A stretch of 64,000 nt of DNA from Polaromonas sp. A23 (GCF_002001015.1 NZ_MUNO01000022.1:186001-250000); one strand, 5' to 3'; shown: positions 1 to 9,342, numbered from the stretch's first letter. Notes: generated by a model not told the origin, from the sequence alone. A program made the numbers and translations.

Positions 1-1687
1 CTGCGGCGCGGTGTATGCGCCCACGGATTTGATCAACCCGTATTCAGCTTTGTCGGGCGCAACACCTGTGCTCAAGAATTCGGAGCATTTTTTCTTCAAG
101 TTGTCCGACCAACGCTGCGTGGACTTTCTGGAGAAGTGGACGCAGGACGGCAAGCTGCAGCCCGAGGTGGCCAACAAGGTCAAGGAATGGTTCAGCGTTC
201 GCACCAACCCCGACGGCAGCCAAAGCGAAGGCCTGGGCGACTGGGATATCTCGCGGGATGCACCCTACTTCGGCATTGAAATTCCCGACGCGCCGGGCAA
301 GTACTTTTACGTGTGGCTGGACGCACCGGTCGGCTATCTGGCCTCGCTGAAAAACCTGCTCGAAAAACGGGGCGAGAGCTACGACGCCTACATGGCCAGC
401 CCCGGCCTGGAGCAGTACCACTTCATCGGCAAGGACATCGTCACCTTCCACACGCTGTTCTGGCCGGCCATGCTGCATTTCAGCGGTCGCAAGACACCGG
501 ACAACGTGTTTGTGCACGGCTTCCTGACCGTCAACAACGGCGAGAAGATGAGCAAGAGCCGCGGCACCGGCCTGGACCCGCTCAAATACCTGAGCCTGGG
601 CATGAACCCGGAGTGGCTGCGTTACTACCTGGCCGCCAAGCTGAATGCGCGCAATGAAGACATTGACTTCAATGCCGATGACTTCATGGCACGGGTGAAC
701 AGCGACCTGGTGGGTAAGTACATCAACATTGCTAGCCGATCTGCCGGCTTTATCGCCAAAATATTTAATGGCGACCTCGGTGTAAACGAGGTTCAACTTC
801 TGAGCGCCATAGAGATGAGCGAGCCAGTAGTCTTGAACGCGGCAAAGCATGCTCGCCCTGGCGCCCACGCGGATGTGACAGCATATGTTCGCGCGCAGAG
901 CAAGGAAATAGAAGCTCTTTACGAAGCTCGAGAGTTTGCTAAAGCGACCCGCAAAATCATGCAACTTGCGGATCTGGTTAACACAATGTATGACGCGTTC
1001 AAGCCTTGGGAGCTAGCAAAACAGCCTGAGGCTCGCGCTAAGCTCAACATGGTCTGTTCTGCTGTGATCGAGTGTTTCCGGTTACTAACCATCTATCTGA
1101 AGCCAATTCTCCCGTCCCTGGCAGAACAAGCAGAGCGCTTTCTTGGTGTAGCTCCTCTGGTTTTTGCAGATGTTCCGAAGAGTTTTTCGCCTGGTCACAG
1201 AATCGGTCAGTACCACCACCTCATGCAACGCGTCGACATCAAGCAACTCGATGCATTGTTTGAGCCCCCAGCCCAGGAAACACCTGCACAAGTAGCTACT
1301 GATTTAATAGCAGAAGCAACTACGCCCGGCGGCGAGGAACTCGCCCCTGCCATCACCATCGACGACTTCAGCAAGGTCGATTTGCGCATCGCAAAAATCG
1401 TCAATTGCGAAGCCGTCGAGGGCTCGACCAAGCTGTTGCGGCTGACGCTGGACGTGGGTGAAGGAAAAATGCGCAATGTCTTCAGCGGTATTGCCTCCGC
1501 TTACAAGCCTGAAGACCTGATTGGCAAACACACCGTGATGGTCGCCAACCTGGCACCACGCAAGATGAAGTTCGGCATCAGCGAAGGCATGGTGCTGGCC
1601 GCCAGCCACGCTGATGAAAAGGCGCAACCCGGCATCTTTGTGCTGGAGCCCTGGCCGGGCGCCCAGCCCGGCATGCGGGTGCGCTAG
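1..1687 (+). CDS. metG: Methionyl-tRNA synthetase, 3' part (5' end outside window)
   Basis: Charges tRNA-Met with methionine in the cytoplasm. The open frame runs in from the left edge (frame begins at base 2), so the N-terminal nucleotide-binding half is missing. Visible are the end of the zinc/connective region ([20 protein letters not shown]), the class I signature [11 protein letters not shown] near base 540, the helical anticodon-binding domain, and a C-terminal Trbp111-like tRNA-binding domain starting near base 1345 ([16 protein letters not shown]). Having that C-terminal domain marks the long, dimeric form of the enzyme. The stretch from about 730 to 1320 has more A/T-ending codons than its flanks. 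The gene converges on the next one with 41 bases between stop codons. Confidence 0.97.
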   Translation, partial: CGAVYAPTDLINPYSALSGATPVLKNSEHFFFKLSDQRCVDFLEKWTQDGKLQPEVANKVKEWFSVRTNPDGSQSEGLGDWDISRDAPYFGIEIPDAPGKYFYVWLDAPVGYLASLKNLLEKRGESYDAYMASPGLEQYHFIGKDIVTFHTLFWPAMLHFSGRKTPDNVFVHGFLTVNNGEKMSKSRGTGLDPLKYLSLGMNPEWLRYYLAAKLNARNEDIDFNADDFMARVNSDLVGKYINIASRSAGFIAKIFNGDLGVNEVQLLSAIEMSEPVVLNAAKHARPGAHADVTAYVRAQSKEIEALYEAREFAKATRKIMQLADLVNTMYDAFKPWELAKQPEARAKLNMVCSAVIECFRLLTIYLKPILPSLAEQAERFLGVAPLVFADVPKSFSPGHRIGQYHHLMQRVDIKQLDALFEPPAQETPAQVATDLIAEATTPGGEELAPAITIDDFSKVDLRIAKIVNCEAVEGSTKLLRLTLDVGEGKMRNVFSGIASAYKPEDLIGKHTVMVANLAPRKMKFGISEGMVLAASHADEKAQPGIFVLEPWPGAQPGMRVR

Positions 1688-1728
1688 TAGCCAGAGCGGG
1701 AACCATTGCGGCTTGCCTGGCGGTCCCC

Positions 1729-2724
1729 TTACTCCAGATCGATCTTGTGGGTCTTGACGATGTTCCGGTAGAACTGGATGCGTTGCTGGATTTCCTGGCG
1801 GTACTCAGCGGGCTTCACATCTTCGGGGACCATCGCGCCGCGTGTGCGCCAGGCTTCCTGCGTCTGGGGGTCGCGCAAAATGCTGCGCATCGCCTCGTAG
1901 AGCTTGGCAATGATAGGTTCGGGCGTTTTGGCAGGCGCTGCGATGCCTGTCCATGAGGTGAGGTTCAGCTCCGGCAATTTGAGCTCTTCGAAGGTCGGCA
2001 CGTCGGGTGTTTGCGGCGCACGGATGGGTGACGCCACTGCGAGTGCACGCAAGCGACCGTTCTGGATCAGGTTGAGATTGGAAGTCAGGTTGTTCCACGT
2101 CATGTGCACCTGGCCGGACAACAGATCAACAAGCGCCGGCCCCGCGCCGCGGTACGGAATGTGGGTGATGAACAACCCCAGTTTGGCCTTGAGCAACTCC
2201 ATGCTCAGGTGCGCCACCGAACCATTGCCCGACGAGGCGTAGTTCAACTTGCCAGGGTTTGCTTTCACGTATTTCACAAACTCGGCAAAGTTCTTCACAG
2301 GCAAAGACGGGTTGATCAGCAGCACATTGGCCAGGCGGTCGATCAACGTGATGGGGGCGAAGTCATTGACCGCGTCATACGGCAGCCTGGGGGAAACGGC
2401 GGGGTTGACCACATGCGTGGTCTGGGAGGTGACGATCAGCGTGTAGCCGTCTGGCGCTGCCTTGGCCACCATCGTGGAGCCGATGGTGCCACCCGCCCCG
2501 GCCTTGTTGTCCACGATCACGGTTTGCCCGAGTACCTTTGACAGCCTGTCGGCCATGGCACGGCCCGCGCCGTCCACCGAGCCGCCGGGCGGAAACGGCA
2601 CCACCAGCGTGATGGGTCGGCTCGGGTAGCGGGCGGGAGCCTGGGCCAGGGCAGGCAAGGCAATGGCACTGCTCAAGGCGCAGGTGGTGCTGATAAAGCG
2701 GCGGCGATGCAGGATGATGGTCAT
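1729..2724 (-). CDS. Bug/TctC-family periplasmic substrate-binding protein (first copy)
   Basis: 331 aa, the usual length for the family. It would capture a carboxylate-type solute in the periplasm for a TctAB-type tripartite transporter; no tctA or tctB lies in the window. The N-terminus has a twin-arginine-like RRRF followed by a hydrophobic stretch ending ALAQA, so export is expected (Tat or Sec). Family marks are PITLVVPFPPGGSVD, the AGAGGTIG loop and APDGYTL. An upstream GAGG about 8 bases from ATG supports the start. It is last in a four-gene minus-strand operon after an MmgE/PrpD gene. Its leader and signal-peptide DNA nearly match those of the other Bug gene at 4308-5312, while the mature proteins differ strongly. 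The ligand cannot be told from sequence. Confidence 0.9.
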   Translation of the reverse strand: MTIILHRRRFISTTCALSSAIALPALAQAPARYPSRPITLVVPFPPGGSVDGAGRAMADRLSKVLGQTVIVDNKAGAGGTIGSTMVAKAAPDGYTLIVTSQTTHVVNPAVSPRLPYDAVNDFAPITLIDRLANVLLINPSLPVKNFAEFVKYVKANPGKLNYASSGNGSVAHLSMELLKAKLGLFITHIPYRGAGPALVDLLSGQVHMTWNNLTSNLNLIQNGRLRALAVASPIRAPQTPDVPTFEELKLPELNLTSWTGIAAPAKTPEPIIAKLYEAMRSILRDPQTQEAWRTRGAMVPEDVKPAEYRQEIQQRIQFYRNIVKTHKIDLE

Positions 2725-2739
2725 GGTGAATCCTCGTTA
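2650..2739 (-). repeat. Duplicated leader + signal-peptide segment, copy 1
   Basis: About 89 bases covering the ribosome-binding site, ATG and first 25 or so codons of the Bug gene. It matches 5239-5327 with about four mismatches by eye, whereas the sequence downstream in the two genes is only distantly related. Confidence 0.85.
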
Positions 2740-2748
2740 GGGGGAAAA

Positions 2749-4197
2749 TCAGGGGTTGATGGCCCTGCCTGAGCAGGGGCTGAATTCAATGGCGCCTGGC
2801 AGACGGCCGAAACGCGTGCCGTCATCGATCTGAGCTTCGAACTGGAGCAGTGCGAGCAGTTGGCGGACCTTGACGCCTTGGGGTCGAGCCAGGTTATCGC
2901 GAAGCGGTGCCAAACGCTCTTCCGGAAGGATGCCCTTTGTGCATTGTTCGAATTTGACTTGCCGCTCCAACGCAGAAAACGGATTCAGGAACGACCCTTT
3001 GGCGTGGTGAACTACGCGCTCCAGGTGTCGTCCGTCCTTCAAGGTCACGGCTGTGGTGTGGGGAAGCAGCTGTGTTGCGGTTTCCACGCGTGTCGAGGCC
3101 AGGCGCATTTCGACGCGTGGCATGAGGCGTCGGGTCACATCGTCTTGCACCGCTTTCGGCGTGAAGTCAGCCAACGTGACCGTGCCATAACGGAGCATCG
3201 TTGCCACCGCGTAGGGCATGGAAAACATGGCCTCGCGGGGATCCCGGGGCTCCGGGTATTTGAGATTCACCAGGTTGACGCGCCCGACCAGTGTTTCGAC
3301 ACGCTCCACGTCCTCCATGCCGAATCGGTGTTCGGTGGCGAGGGCTTGCAACGCGTCCAGGCAGCGGTGTGTGGACGCGCAGTTGGGATACAGCTTGAAC
3401 GACAGGCCATGGCTGTCGATCGCCAGAGGGCCGTCGTTGACCGCAGCCACGGACTGCCAGTCGGCTGCCGAGTCCCCTGCATAAAGTGCGCCAAACCCAT
3501 GCGGGCCTTCCAGGGCTTTATCGCTGCCCGTGACGCCCGACGCTGCAAGCGATGCAGCCAGGACACCGCCTTGAGCCGCCAGTCCGGCATGTACGGGTTT
3601 TGCATCGGTGCCGAACTGGACCTTGGGTCCAGCTGCCATGGAAACGGCCAGACTCAGGGCATGCGTCATCCTGGCCGCGTCCAGCTCAAGCAGTCTGCCG
3701 CAAGCTACTGCGGCAGCGATCACTCCAATGGTTTGAGTGCCGTGCCAGCCTTTTTCGACATGAGCCCGGTCCATCGCCATCCCGACGCGGGCCATCACCT
3801 CGCTTCCGACGATCAGTGCATCCAGCACGGCGTCCAGCGTGGCATCCATCTCGTGGGCTTGCGCCAGGATGGCTGGGATCACGGCGCAGCCAAAATGGCC
3901 ACCGGCGACCAAAAACATCTCATCCAGCTCCCGCGCATGGGCGGCCGTGCCGTTGGCCAGCGCACTGAAAGCGGCACAAGTCCCGGTGCTGCTGCCGACC
4001 ACCGGGACCGGTCCCGTGGCACGCAATCCCGCCCGTACTGAAGCGCAAACCGGGTCCCCAGCGCCTGCCACCATGGCGGCGATGGTGTCCTCCAGGGAGT
4101 GCTCTGCCGTGCGCAGGGTGGATTCACCCCATTGATTGGGGACCGTGGCAGCCCAGTGCGCGAGAACCTGGGTAGCGGGAATATGGGAACTGAGCAT
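2749..4197 (-). CDS. MmgE/PrpD family protein
   Basis: 482 aa from the chosen ATG. The family includes 2-methylcitrate dehydratase (PrpD) and cis-aconitate decarboxylase, cytoplasmic enzymes acting on tricarboxylate-like substrates. Sequence marks are the helical N-terminal domain, the HARELDEMF stretch, KVQFGTDAKPVHAGLAAQGG in the middle and LSFKLYPNCASTHRCLDAL before the C-terminal domain. An in-frame extension of 25 codons exists upstream, but ATG at 4195-4197 is preceded by AAGGA at good spacing and gives the family's normal N-terminus. It sits between two Bug receptor genes, which suggests the operon imports and dehydrates or decarboxylates an unidentified carboxylic acid. No prpB or prpC is nearby, so a methylcitrate-cycle role is not supported. 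Confidence 0.85.
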   Translation of the reverse strand: MLSSHIPATQVLAHWAATVPNQWGESTLRTAEHSLEDTIAAMVAGAGDPVCASVRAGLRATGPVPVVGSSTGTCAAFSALANGTAAHARELDEMFLVAGGHFGCAVIPAILAQAHEMDATLDAVLDALIVGSEVMARVGMAMDRAHVEKGWHGTQTIGVIAAAVACGRLLELDAARMTHALSLAVSMAAGPKVQFGTDAKPVHAGLAAQGGVLAASLAASGVTGSDKALEGPHGFGALYAGDSAADWQSVAAVNDGPLAIDSHGLSFKLYPNCASTHRCLDALQALATEHRFGMEDVERVETLVGRVNLVNLKYPEPRDPREAMFSMPYAVATMLRYGTVTLADFTPKAVQDDVTRRLMPRVEMRLASTRVETATQLLPHTTAVTLKDGRHLERVVHHAKGSFLNPFSALERQVKFEQCTKGILPEERLAPLRDNLARPQGVKVRQLLALLQFEAQIDDGTRFGRLPGAIEFSPCSGRAINP

Positions 4198-4307
4198 GCT
4201 TGTCCTTGGGACGTGATTTGGTATGTAGTTGCGCCTATCGGCGCAGCCGGATGTGGAACGAATTGCAGACACGCAGCAGCAGGTCTACGCGAGAAGGCAA
4301 GGCACGC

Positions 4308-5312
4308 TCAATCAAGCTGCACTCCGGCGTTGCGGATCACGTCACCCCATTTTTTTACCTCGCTGTCGATATGCGTCTTGAAAAACTCGGGCGTTCCCCC
4401 GAGCGCGACCTGCCCCACTTGCGCCATTTCGGCCTTGGTCGCAGGCGCCTGCAGCCAATTGTTGATCTCGCGGTTCAGGCGCAGGATCACCGGCCGAGGT
4501 GTGCCAGCCGGTGCCACAATGCCGCCCCAGGCCACCACCTCGAAGCCTGCAATGCCCGCCTCTTCCATGGTCGGCACATTGGGCAGCATCGCCGAGCGCC
4601 GTTTGCTGGTAACCGCAAGCGGGCGCACCCTGCCTGCCTGGATGGCGCTCAGCATGGACGGCAGGTTGTCGAACATGAAATCGATCTGCCCGCCGACCAG
4701 GTCTGTCTGCGCCTGCGGGGCACCTTTGTAGGGAATGTGGTTGAAGCTGATGCCGGCCTTATCCTTGAGGATTTCGCCGCTGAGATGGCTGGTCGTGCCG
4801 TTGCCGCCCGAGCCCATGTTGAAGCGGCCCGGCTGGCTCTTGGCGGCGATGACCAGGTCGCGCACCGAGGTCGCAGGAAAACCCTGGCGGACCACCAGCA
4901 CATTGGGCACCTGCGAGAGCACTGCCACTGGCACCAGGTCCTTGTCGGGGTTGTAGGGCATCTTGCGGACCAGGCTGCAGTTGATCGCCATGGTCACGAT
5001 GTTGCCGAAGCCCAGCGTGTAGCCATCGGGCTTGGCTGTGGCCACCGCCTGCATTGCAATGGTGCCTAACGCGCCGGGGCGGTTCTCGACGGTCACCGAT
5101 TGCTTGAGTTTGTCCTGCAGGTAGTTGGCCAGCTTGCGGCTGGTCTGGTCGGGCGTGCCGCCGGCGGCCGAGGGTACGATCAGCTTGATGGGCTGGGCAG
5201 CGGGCCAGTCTGCCGCCAGGGCGTTGCTGGTCAGCGCGGCAGGCAAGGCGATGGCACTGCCCAAGGCGCAGGTGGTGCTGAGAAAGCGGCGGCGATGCAG
5301 GAAGATGGTCAT
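4308..5312 (-). CDS. Bug/TctC-family periplasmic substrate-binding protein (second copy)
   Basis: 334 aa. Same family as the gene at 1729-2724: twin-arginine-like RRRF, a hydrophobic core and an AxA-type cleavage region near residues 30-34, then PIKLIVPSAAGGTPDQ, the NRPGALGTIA loop and KPDGYTLGFG. The Asp next to the first loop is the typical ligand-contacting position in this family. It is the second gene of the operon, 22 bases after the amidohydrolase-like gene, with 110 bases before the MmgE/PrpD start. Two receptors in one operon suggest two related ligands or a duplicated receptor that has diverged. Ligand unknown. Confidence 0.9.
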   Translation of the reverse strand: MTIFLHRRRFLSTTCALGSAIALPAALTSNALAADWPAAQPIKLIVPSAAGGTPDQTSRKLANYLQDKLKQSVTVENRPGALGTIAMQAVATAKPDGYTLGFGNIVTMAINCSLVRKMPYNPDKDLVPVAVLSQVPNVLVVRQGFPATSVRDLVIAAKSQPGRFNMGSGGNGTTSHLSGEILKDKAGISFNHIPYKGAPQAQTDLVGGQIDFMFDNLPSMLSAIQAGRVRPLAVTSKRRSAMLPNVPTMEEAGIAGFEVVAWGGIVAPAGTPRPVILRLNREINNWLQAPATKAEMAQVGQVALGGTPEFFKTHIDSEVKKWGDVIRNAGVQLD

Positions 5313-5327
5313 GGTGAATCCTCGTTA
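5239..5327 (-). repeat. Duplicated leader + signal-peptide segment, copy 2
   Basis: Partner of the segment at 2650-2739: near-identical Shine-Dalgarno, start codon and signal-peptide coding sequence, about four mismatches in 89 bases. Confidence 0.85.
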
Positions 5328-5334
5328 AGGGTAA

Positions 5335-6225
5335 TCAGGAATGGGCAGGGGTAACGCTGTGAATGTGGGCGGCGATGTCGCACAACACGTCGGCAACGTC
5401 CTCGCGCACGGCGTTGGCGCGTGGCAGCAGTTCGCGTGTTTTTTCGTTCAGGTAGATCGCGCGGTTAAATTCAATCTGCAGGCTGTGATGCCCGCGCGCA
5501 GGCTCGCCGAATTCGCGCAGCAGATCCTGGCCCGCGTAGGGTTCATTGATGGCGACGCTGTAACCCAGCTGGCGGAACGCCCCGGCCACCAGCTCGGTAA
5601 AGGCGGCACTGCAGCTCTGGCCGTGCAGATCGCCCAGCACCACGTCGGCCAGCGGCCCGGGCGCCACACGGCCAAGCCGCTCGTAGACATTGCTTGGCAT
5701 GGAGTGCAGGTTCAGGTGCCAGCGCGGGCCTTGAGGGGCAGCGGCCTCCAGCGCCTGCGCCAGCGCGCGCCGGTAGGGGCGCCAGTAATGCTCAATGCGG
5801 TGCGCAACCTCCCGCGCCTGCAAGCGGCGTGCGTAGATGGAATGGCGCGATGGCGTGAGGCTGGACACCAGCCCATTGCCCAGCGCCAGGGTGCGCGCTG
5901 TAGGCGCCGCCCCGCCAGGCCAGGTGTCGGCCAGCATAGCCACGTCGATGTCATGCTCATGGCGATTCGGGTCGATGTAGCTGCGCGGGAAGGTCGCGTG
6001 CACCAGGGTGCCACCCACGCGGGGCACGGCGTCCCACAGCCAGTGCACATGCGTGTCTTCGAGTTTGCGCAGTTCGGCGGCGTCCACGGTGTAATCGAAA
6101 TCGGCCGGGTAGTCGGTGCCGCTGTGCGGCGAGTCGCACACGAGGGCGATGGCGGGCACGGCTGGAGGCAGCACCAGAACAGGTAACGCAGGTAAAGCGG
6201 GATGGGAGGCTTCGGGTGATATCAC
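5335..6225 (-). CDS. N-formylglutamate amidohydrolase-like protein
   Basis: 296 aa, GTG start. The family hydrolyses N-formylglutamate to formate and glutamate (last step of one histidine-degradation route), a metal-dependent cytosolic reaction; relatives act on other N-acyl amino acids. Marks are the CDSPHSGTDYPADF motif near the N-terminus, LEDTHVHWLWD, FPRSYIDPNRHEHDID and the later LNLHSMPSN and GHHSLQIEFNRAIYLNE. It is first in a four-gene operon with two Bug receptors and an MmgE/PrpD protein, not with hut genes, so the true substrate may be a different N-acylated or amide compound taken up by the operon. The GTG at 6223-6225 is the longest in-frame start and is not well supported; a shorter start is possible. 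Confidence 0.8.
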   Translation of the reverse strand: MISPEASHPALPALPVLVLPPAVPAIALVCDSPHSGTDYPADFDYTVDAAELRKLEDTHVHWLWDAVPRVGGTLVHATFPRSYIDPNRHEHDIDVAMLADTWPGGAAPTARTLALGNGLVSSLTPSRHSIYARRLQAREVAHRIEHYWRPYRRALAQALEAAAPQGPRWHLNLHSMPSNVYERLGRVAPGPLADVVLGDLHGQSCSAAFTELVAGAFRQLGYSVAINEPYAGQDLLREFGEPARGHHSLQIEFNRAIYLNEKTRELLPRANAVREDVADVLCDIAAHIHSVTPAHS

Positions 6226-6325
6226 GGTTTTCTTGATTGATGGAAGATGGGTGGAGCGTAGACAGCCCGGGCGTTAGGGGCAAACGACAATTTGATCCAT
6301 GCTGATAACCTGATGTAATCGGGGC

Positions 6326-7240
6326 ATGCGGTTCAAATCCCCCTCATTGCCGGAGTTGCATGCCTTCCTGGCGGTGTGCCAGCTGGGCAGTTTTCGCCGG
6401 GCGGCCGACGCGCTGTGCGTGACCCAAGCGGCCGTGAGCCGCGCCGTGCTGCGGCTGGAGCAGCGCCTGGAATGCACGCTGCTGGACCGCTCGGGCAACC
6501 GGGTACAGCCCACGCCCCGCGGACGCGAATTCCAGACGCTGGTGGAAGCCCATGTGGCGGGGCTTGAAAACGCCATCGGCGAGTTCGGCGTGCGTGCCGC
6601 GCCACGCAAGTTGCGGGTGAGCGTGGTTCCCACACTTTGCACGCGCTGGCTGGTGCCGCGGCTCGCGCAGTTCCACGCGCAGCACCCCGGCATCGAGATC
6701 GAGCTGCGGCAGTTCCACCACGACGAGAACTTTGAACGCGATGACGTGGATTTGTGGATCAACGTGAAGCGCCCGGCACGGGCCTGGCCGCGCGGCATCC
6801 GCGCGCGTTACCTGTTGGGGCGCGAGCTCCAGCCCGCCTGCACACCGGCCATGGCGGCGGGCCTGCGCCAGCCGCGCGACCTTCTCAAGGTCACGCTCCT
6901 GCAACACGTCAACTACCCGGGCAACTGGGCGCTGTGGCTGAGCAAGGTCGGCGGCGTGGACACGCCGCCCACGCTGGGCGCGGGGTTCGACCTGGGCAAC
7001 AACCTGATCGTCGCAGCCTGCGCGGGCATGGGCGCGACTCTCATCCAGCCCTGGCTGATCGAAGCCGAGCTGGCGGCGGGCCAGCTCGTGCTGCCGTTTG
7101 GCCCCGCGGTGGTCACGGATCGCGGCTACTACCTCTGCAGCCGCGCAGCCCTGGCGGAAAACGACGCCGTGGAGCAGTTCACGCAATGGCTGCTGGACGA
7201 AGCCAAAATCAGCGCGAAACAGTTTGAGATGAAACCCTGA
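6326..7240 (+). CDS. LysR-family transcriptional regulator
   Basis: 304 aa, standard length. N-terminal winged helix-turn-helix (SFRRAADALCVTQAAVSRAVLRLE, in two parts around residues 20-45) and a C-terminal substrate-binding effector domain from about residue 90. The helix and the RVSVVPTLCTRWLVPRL start of the effector domain resemble the GcvA group. It is divergent from the amidohydrolase/Bug/PrpD operon with 100 bases between starts, the usual arrangement for a LysR protein controlling the neighbouring catabolic operon. The inducer is unknown. Its stop lies 4 bases from the end of the convergent GGDEF-like gene. Confidence 0.93.
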   Translation: MRFKSPSLPELHAFLAVCQLGSFRRAADALCVTQAAVSRAVLRLEQRLECTLLDRSGNRVQPTPRGREFQTLVEAHVAGLENAIGEFGVRAAPRKLRVSVVPTLCTRWLVPRLAQFHAQHPGIEIELRQFHHDENFERDDVDLWINVKRPARAWPRGIRARYLLGRELQPACTPAMAAGLRQPRDLLKVTLLQHVNYPGNWALWLSKVGGVDTPPTLGAGFDLGNNLIVAACAGMGATLIQPWLIEAELAAGQLVLPFGPAVVTDRGYYLCSRAALAENDAVEQFTQWLLDEAKISAKQFEMKP

Positions 7241-7244
7241 ACGC

Positions 7245-8996
7245 TCAGGCCAGAAAACGCAAGGCCTTGCCCGACCGGGCCGCCAGCTCGGTAACCACGG
7301 TATCCAGCGCCTGCAGCAGCGCCGCCACACCCGCTGTGCGAAAAGGCGGAGCGGCAATGGCCACCTTGAGCTGCAGCACCGCGCCGGGCGGCAACAGCTC
7401 ACTGGGGGCGAGCCCTCGTGCGATCAGGCGCTGGCCCATTTCGGAGATCTGTTCGCGCGTGACCCGGCTTTCCAGAATCAGTATGAAATCTCCGTCCCGG
7501 TGCCGGCCCACGGTGTCACCTTCACGGGCCACCTGGGTGATGCACGCACCGGCGTGAACCAGCGCCATCTGCGCCACCTGCAGGCCATACTCGTCACGGA
7601 TCTGCTGGATATTGCCAAGTCTCACGCGCAACACCACACCGGCCGAAGGATCGCGCAGCTGATGGGCCAGCAGGTGCTGAAGGCGCTCGACCACAATGCG
7701 GTGGTTGGCAGCGCCCGTCAAGGGATCAACCCGGGCCATGGCACCGACACGGGCCTGGTTGTCCCGGCGTTCACGGCTGCGCAAATAAAGGGCCACCAGC
7801 AACAGCGGTATTTCCAGCGCCACACCCAGCTGCGCGCCGTACTGCGTCATGAAGGATATCGGGACCAGCTGCATGTTGCGCAGGATGGGAAAGACCGAAC
7901 CGGCCAGCACCGCCAGAATGCCCGCCAGAACCCACAGACCCACCCGCGGAATACGCCAGGCGTACCAAAGCGCCACGCCCAGATAAATCACAAAACTGAG
8001 CAGGTAGTAAGGGCCGCTGATCGCAAAAAAAGGATCACGCCCAACAAGCAGAAAGCACAGCGCCAACACCGCGCCAGCCATGGCCATGAGCAGCATCAGG
8101 CGGGTGGCCCAGCGCGCGCCCCTGCCGACCACCAGCTGGCGCATGAAAAGATGACCCAGGACCGCCCCGGTCACCGGCAAAACATTGGAAGCCGTATCGT
8201 TCCACCAGGGGTTGTCAGGCCAGAAGTATTCGCCCGCCAGGCCGGTCAGCGACAGCTGGCCGAAGGCAATCACCAGCACGTAGGCAGCGTAGTAAAAATG
8301 GATGGAGTCGCGCCACGAATAGGCGTTAACGGTACAGATCAGGACCACCAGCGCCACCAGGCCCGCGTAGGCACCCAGCAGAAAATGCCAGCGCTTGCTG
8401 GACTCCTGGAAATCACGGGCGTTCCACAAGATCCAGCGCACACTGATAGGGTGGCTGTGCTGGATACGCAGGTAGCTGGCACGCGTTTCCCCCGGCAGTT
8501 GCACCAGCTCGAACGCGGGATGGAGATAGCGCAGGGGCCAGCGTGAAACAGCGAGTGAGTCACCCGAACGCTCCGCAAGCCAGTTGCCGTCGGCGCCAGG
8601 CCGGTATAGGTCCACGCGATTCATGCCGGGGTGCGGCACGGCCAGCACCAAGGGCGTCGGCACGCTGACGGCAGGCAGGCTCAGCTGGTACCAGAGTGCA
8701 GTTTTGCCGCCGGTTGGCATGATGCGCCCTGCACTGGCAGGCACCGCCTCCCCACGTGCAAAACGCTGCAGAACCTGCTCCAGGGTTTGCTCGCCCGAGG
8801 TGTCAACCACCACCCGTGCCCCTTCCTGTCGGCCCAGCCACCCGGTGTCGGGAGCCGCCATGAACTGGGCCACCGCTGGCTGGCCGGCCAGCGAACAAAC
8901 CACCAGAGCAAAAGCCAGCAAGCCACGCGGAAAGGTCAACCGACGGCAGTTGACATGGCTGGACAACAAACGCCAGCAGGCGGAAAAGAATGGCAT
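7245..8996 (-). CDS. 7TMR-DISM membrane protein with degenerate GGDEF domain
   Basis: 583 aa. Order: N-terminal hydrophobic signal/anchor (residues about 20-43), periplasmic 7TMR-DISM-type sensory domain (about 45-200), seven transmembrane segments (about 215-405), then a GGDEF-type domain opening with DPLTGAANHRIVVERLQ near residue 430. The catalytic signature that should read GGDEF is R500-D-G-D-F504, so two glycines and the glutamate are not conserved and diguanylate cyclase activity is doubtful; it may act as a sensor or GTP/c-di-GMP binding pseudo-enzyme. No EAL domain. It converges with the LysR gene. The exact start is uncertain because several in-frame starts precede the hydrophobic segment. 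Confidence 0.85.
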   Translation of the reverse strand: MPFFSACWRLLSSHVNCRRLTFPRGLLAFALVVCSLAGQPAVAQFMAAPDTGWLGRQEGARVVVDTSGEQTLEQVLQRFARGEAVPASAGRIMPTGGKTALWYQLSLPAVSVPTPLVLAVPHPGMNRVDLYRPGADGNWLAERSGDSLAVSRWPLRYLHPAFELVQLPGETRASYLRIQHSHPISVRWILWNARDFQESSKRWHFLLGAYAGLVALVVLICTVNAYSWRDSIHFYYAAYVLVIAFGQLSLTGLAGEYFWPDNPWWNDTASNVLPVTGAVLGHLFMRQLVVGRGARWATRLMLLMAMAGAVLALCFLLVGRDPFFAISGPYYLLSFVIYLGVALWYAWRIPRVGLWVLAGILAVLAGSVFPILRNMQLVPISFMTQYGAQLGVALEIPLLLVALYLRSRERRDNQARVGAMARVDPLTGAANHRIVVERLQHLLAHQLRDPSAGVVLRVRLGNIQQIRDEYGLQVAQMALVHAGACITQVAREGDTVGRHRDGDFILILESRVTREQISEMGQRLIARGLAPSELLPPGAVLQLKVAIAAPPFRTAGVAALLQALDTVVTELAARSGKALRFLA

Positions 8997-9102
8997 GGTC
9001 TGTGCTGAGGCGGCCTAAGATAGCCGGGACGGGTTTTGAAACAGAGAAAGCAGGCCGCACTTTAACAAGGGGCGTCTGGTCTGACCATCCCACAGTTAGA
9101 GG

Positions 9103-9342
9103 ATGAATCCGCCCGGCGTGTCACTCTGGATCTGTTTGATGCATTTGCCGCTTACCTCGCGCATTTTCGCCCACGCATTGCTTCAGCGCTGCGGCTACAC
9201 GCGCGAACGCTTCACCAAAGACCTGGAAACGAACCTGGTCGGCCTGCCGCCGGCCATCCTGTTGACGCTGCCGGTCTGGCGTCCGGTTCTCAACAGCATG
9301 AAAAACTGGGCAGACTCGCAGCATGCTGATCAGGCTCACTGA
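9103..9342 (+). CDS. Small hypothetical protein (uncertain)
   Basis: 79 codons with mostly G/C third bases, which favours coding. The product shows no family I recognise (middle part RCGYTRERFTKDLETNLVG). The Shine-Dalgarno-like AGAGG abuts the first ATG, which is too close, so the start may be GTG 9118 or ATG 9139. An overlapping frame upstream also reads like a short amphipathic protein, so this could be a decayed gene. It fills the otherwise empty 340 bases between the GGDEF-like gene and the Hyf-like operon and ends 7 bases inside the 3' end of the convergent hyfI. Confidence 0.3.
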   Translation: MNPPGVSLWICLMHLPLTSRIFAHALLQRCGYTRERFTKDLETNLVGLPPAILLTLPVWRPVLNSMKNWADSQHADQAH

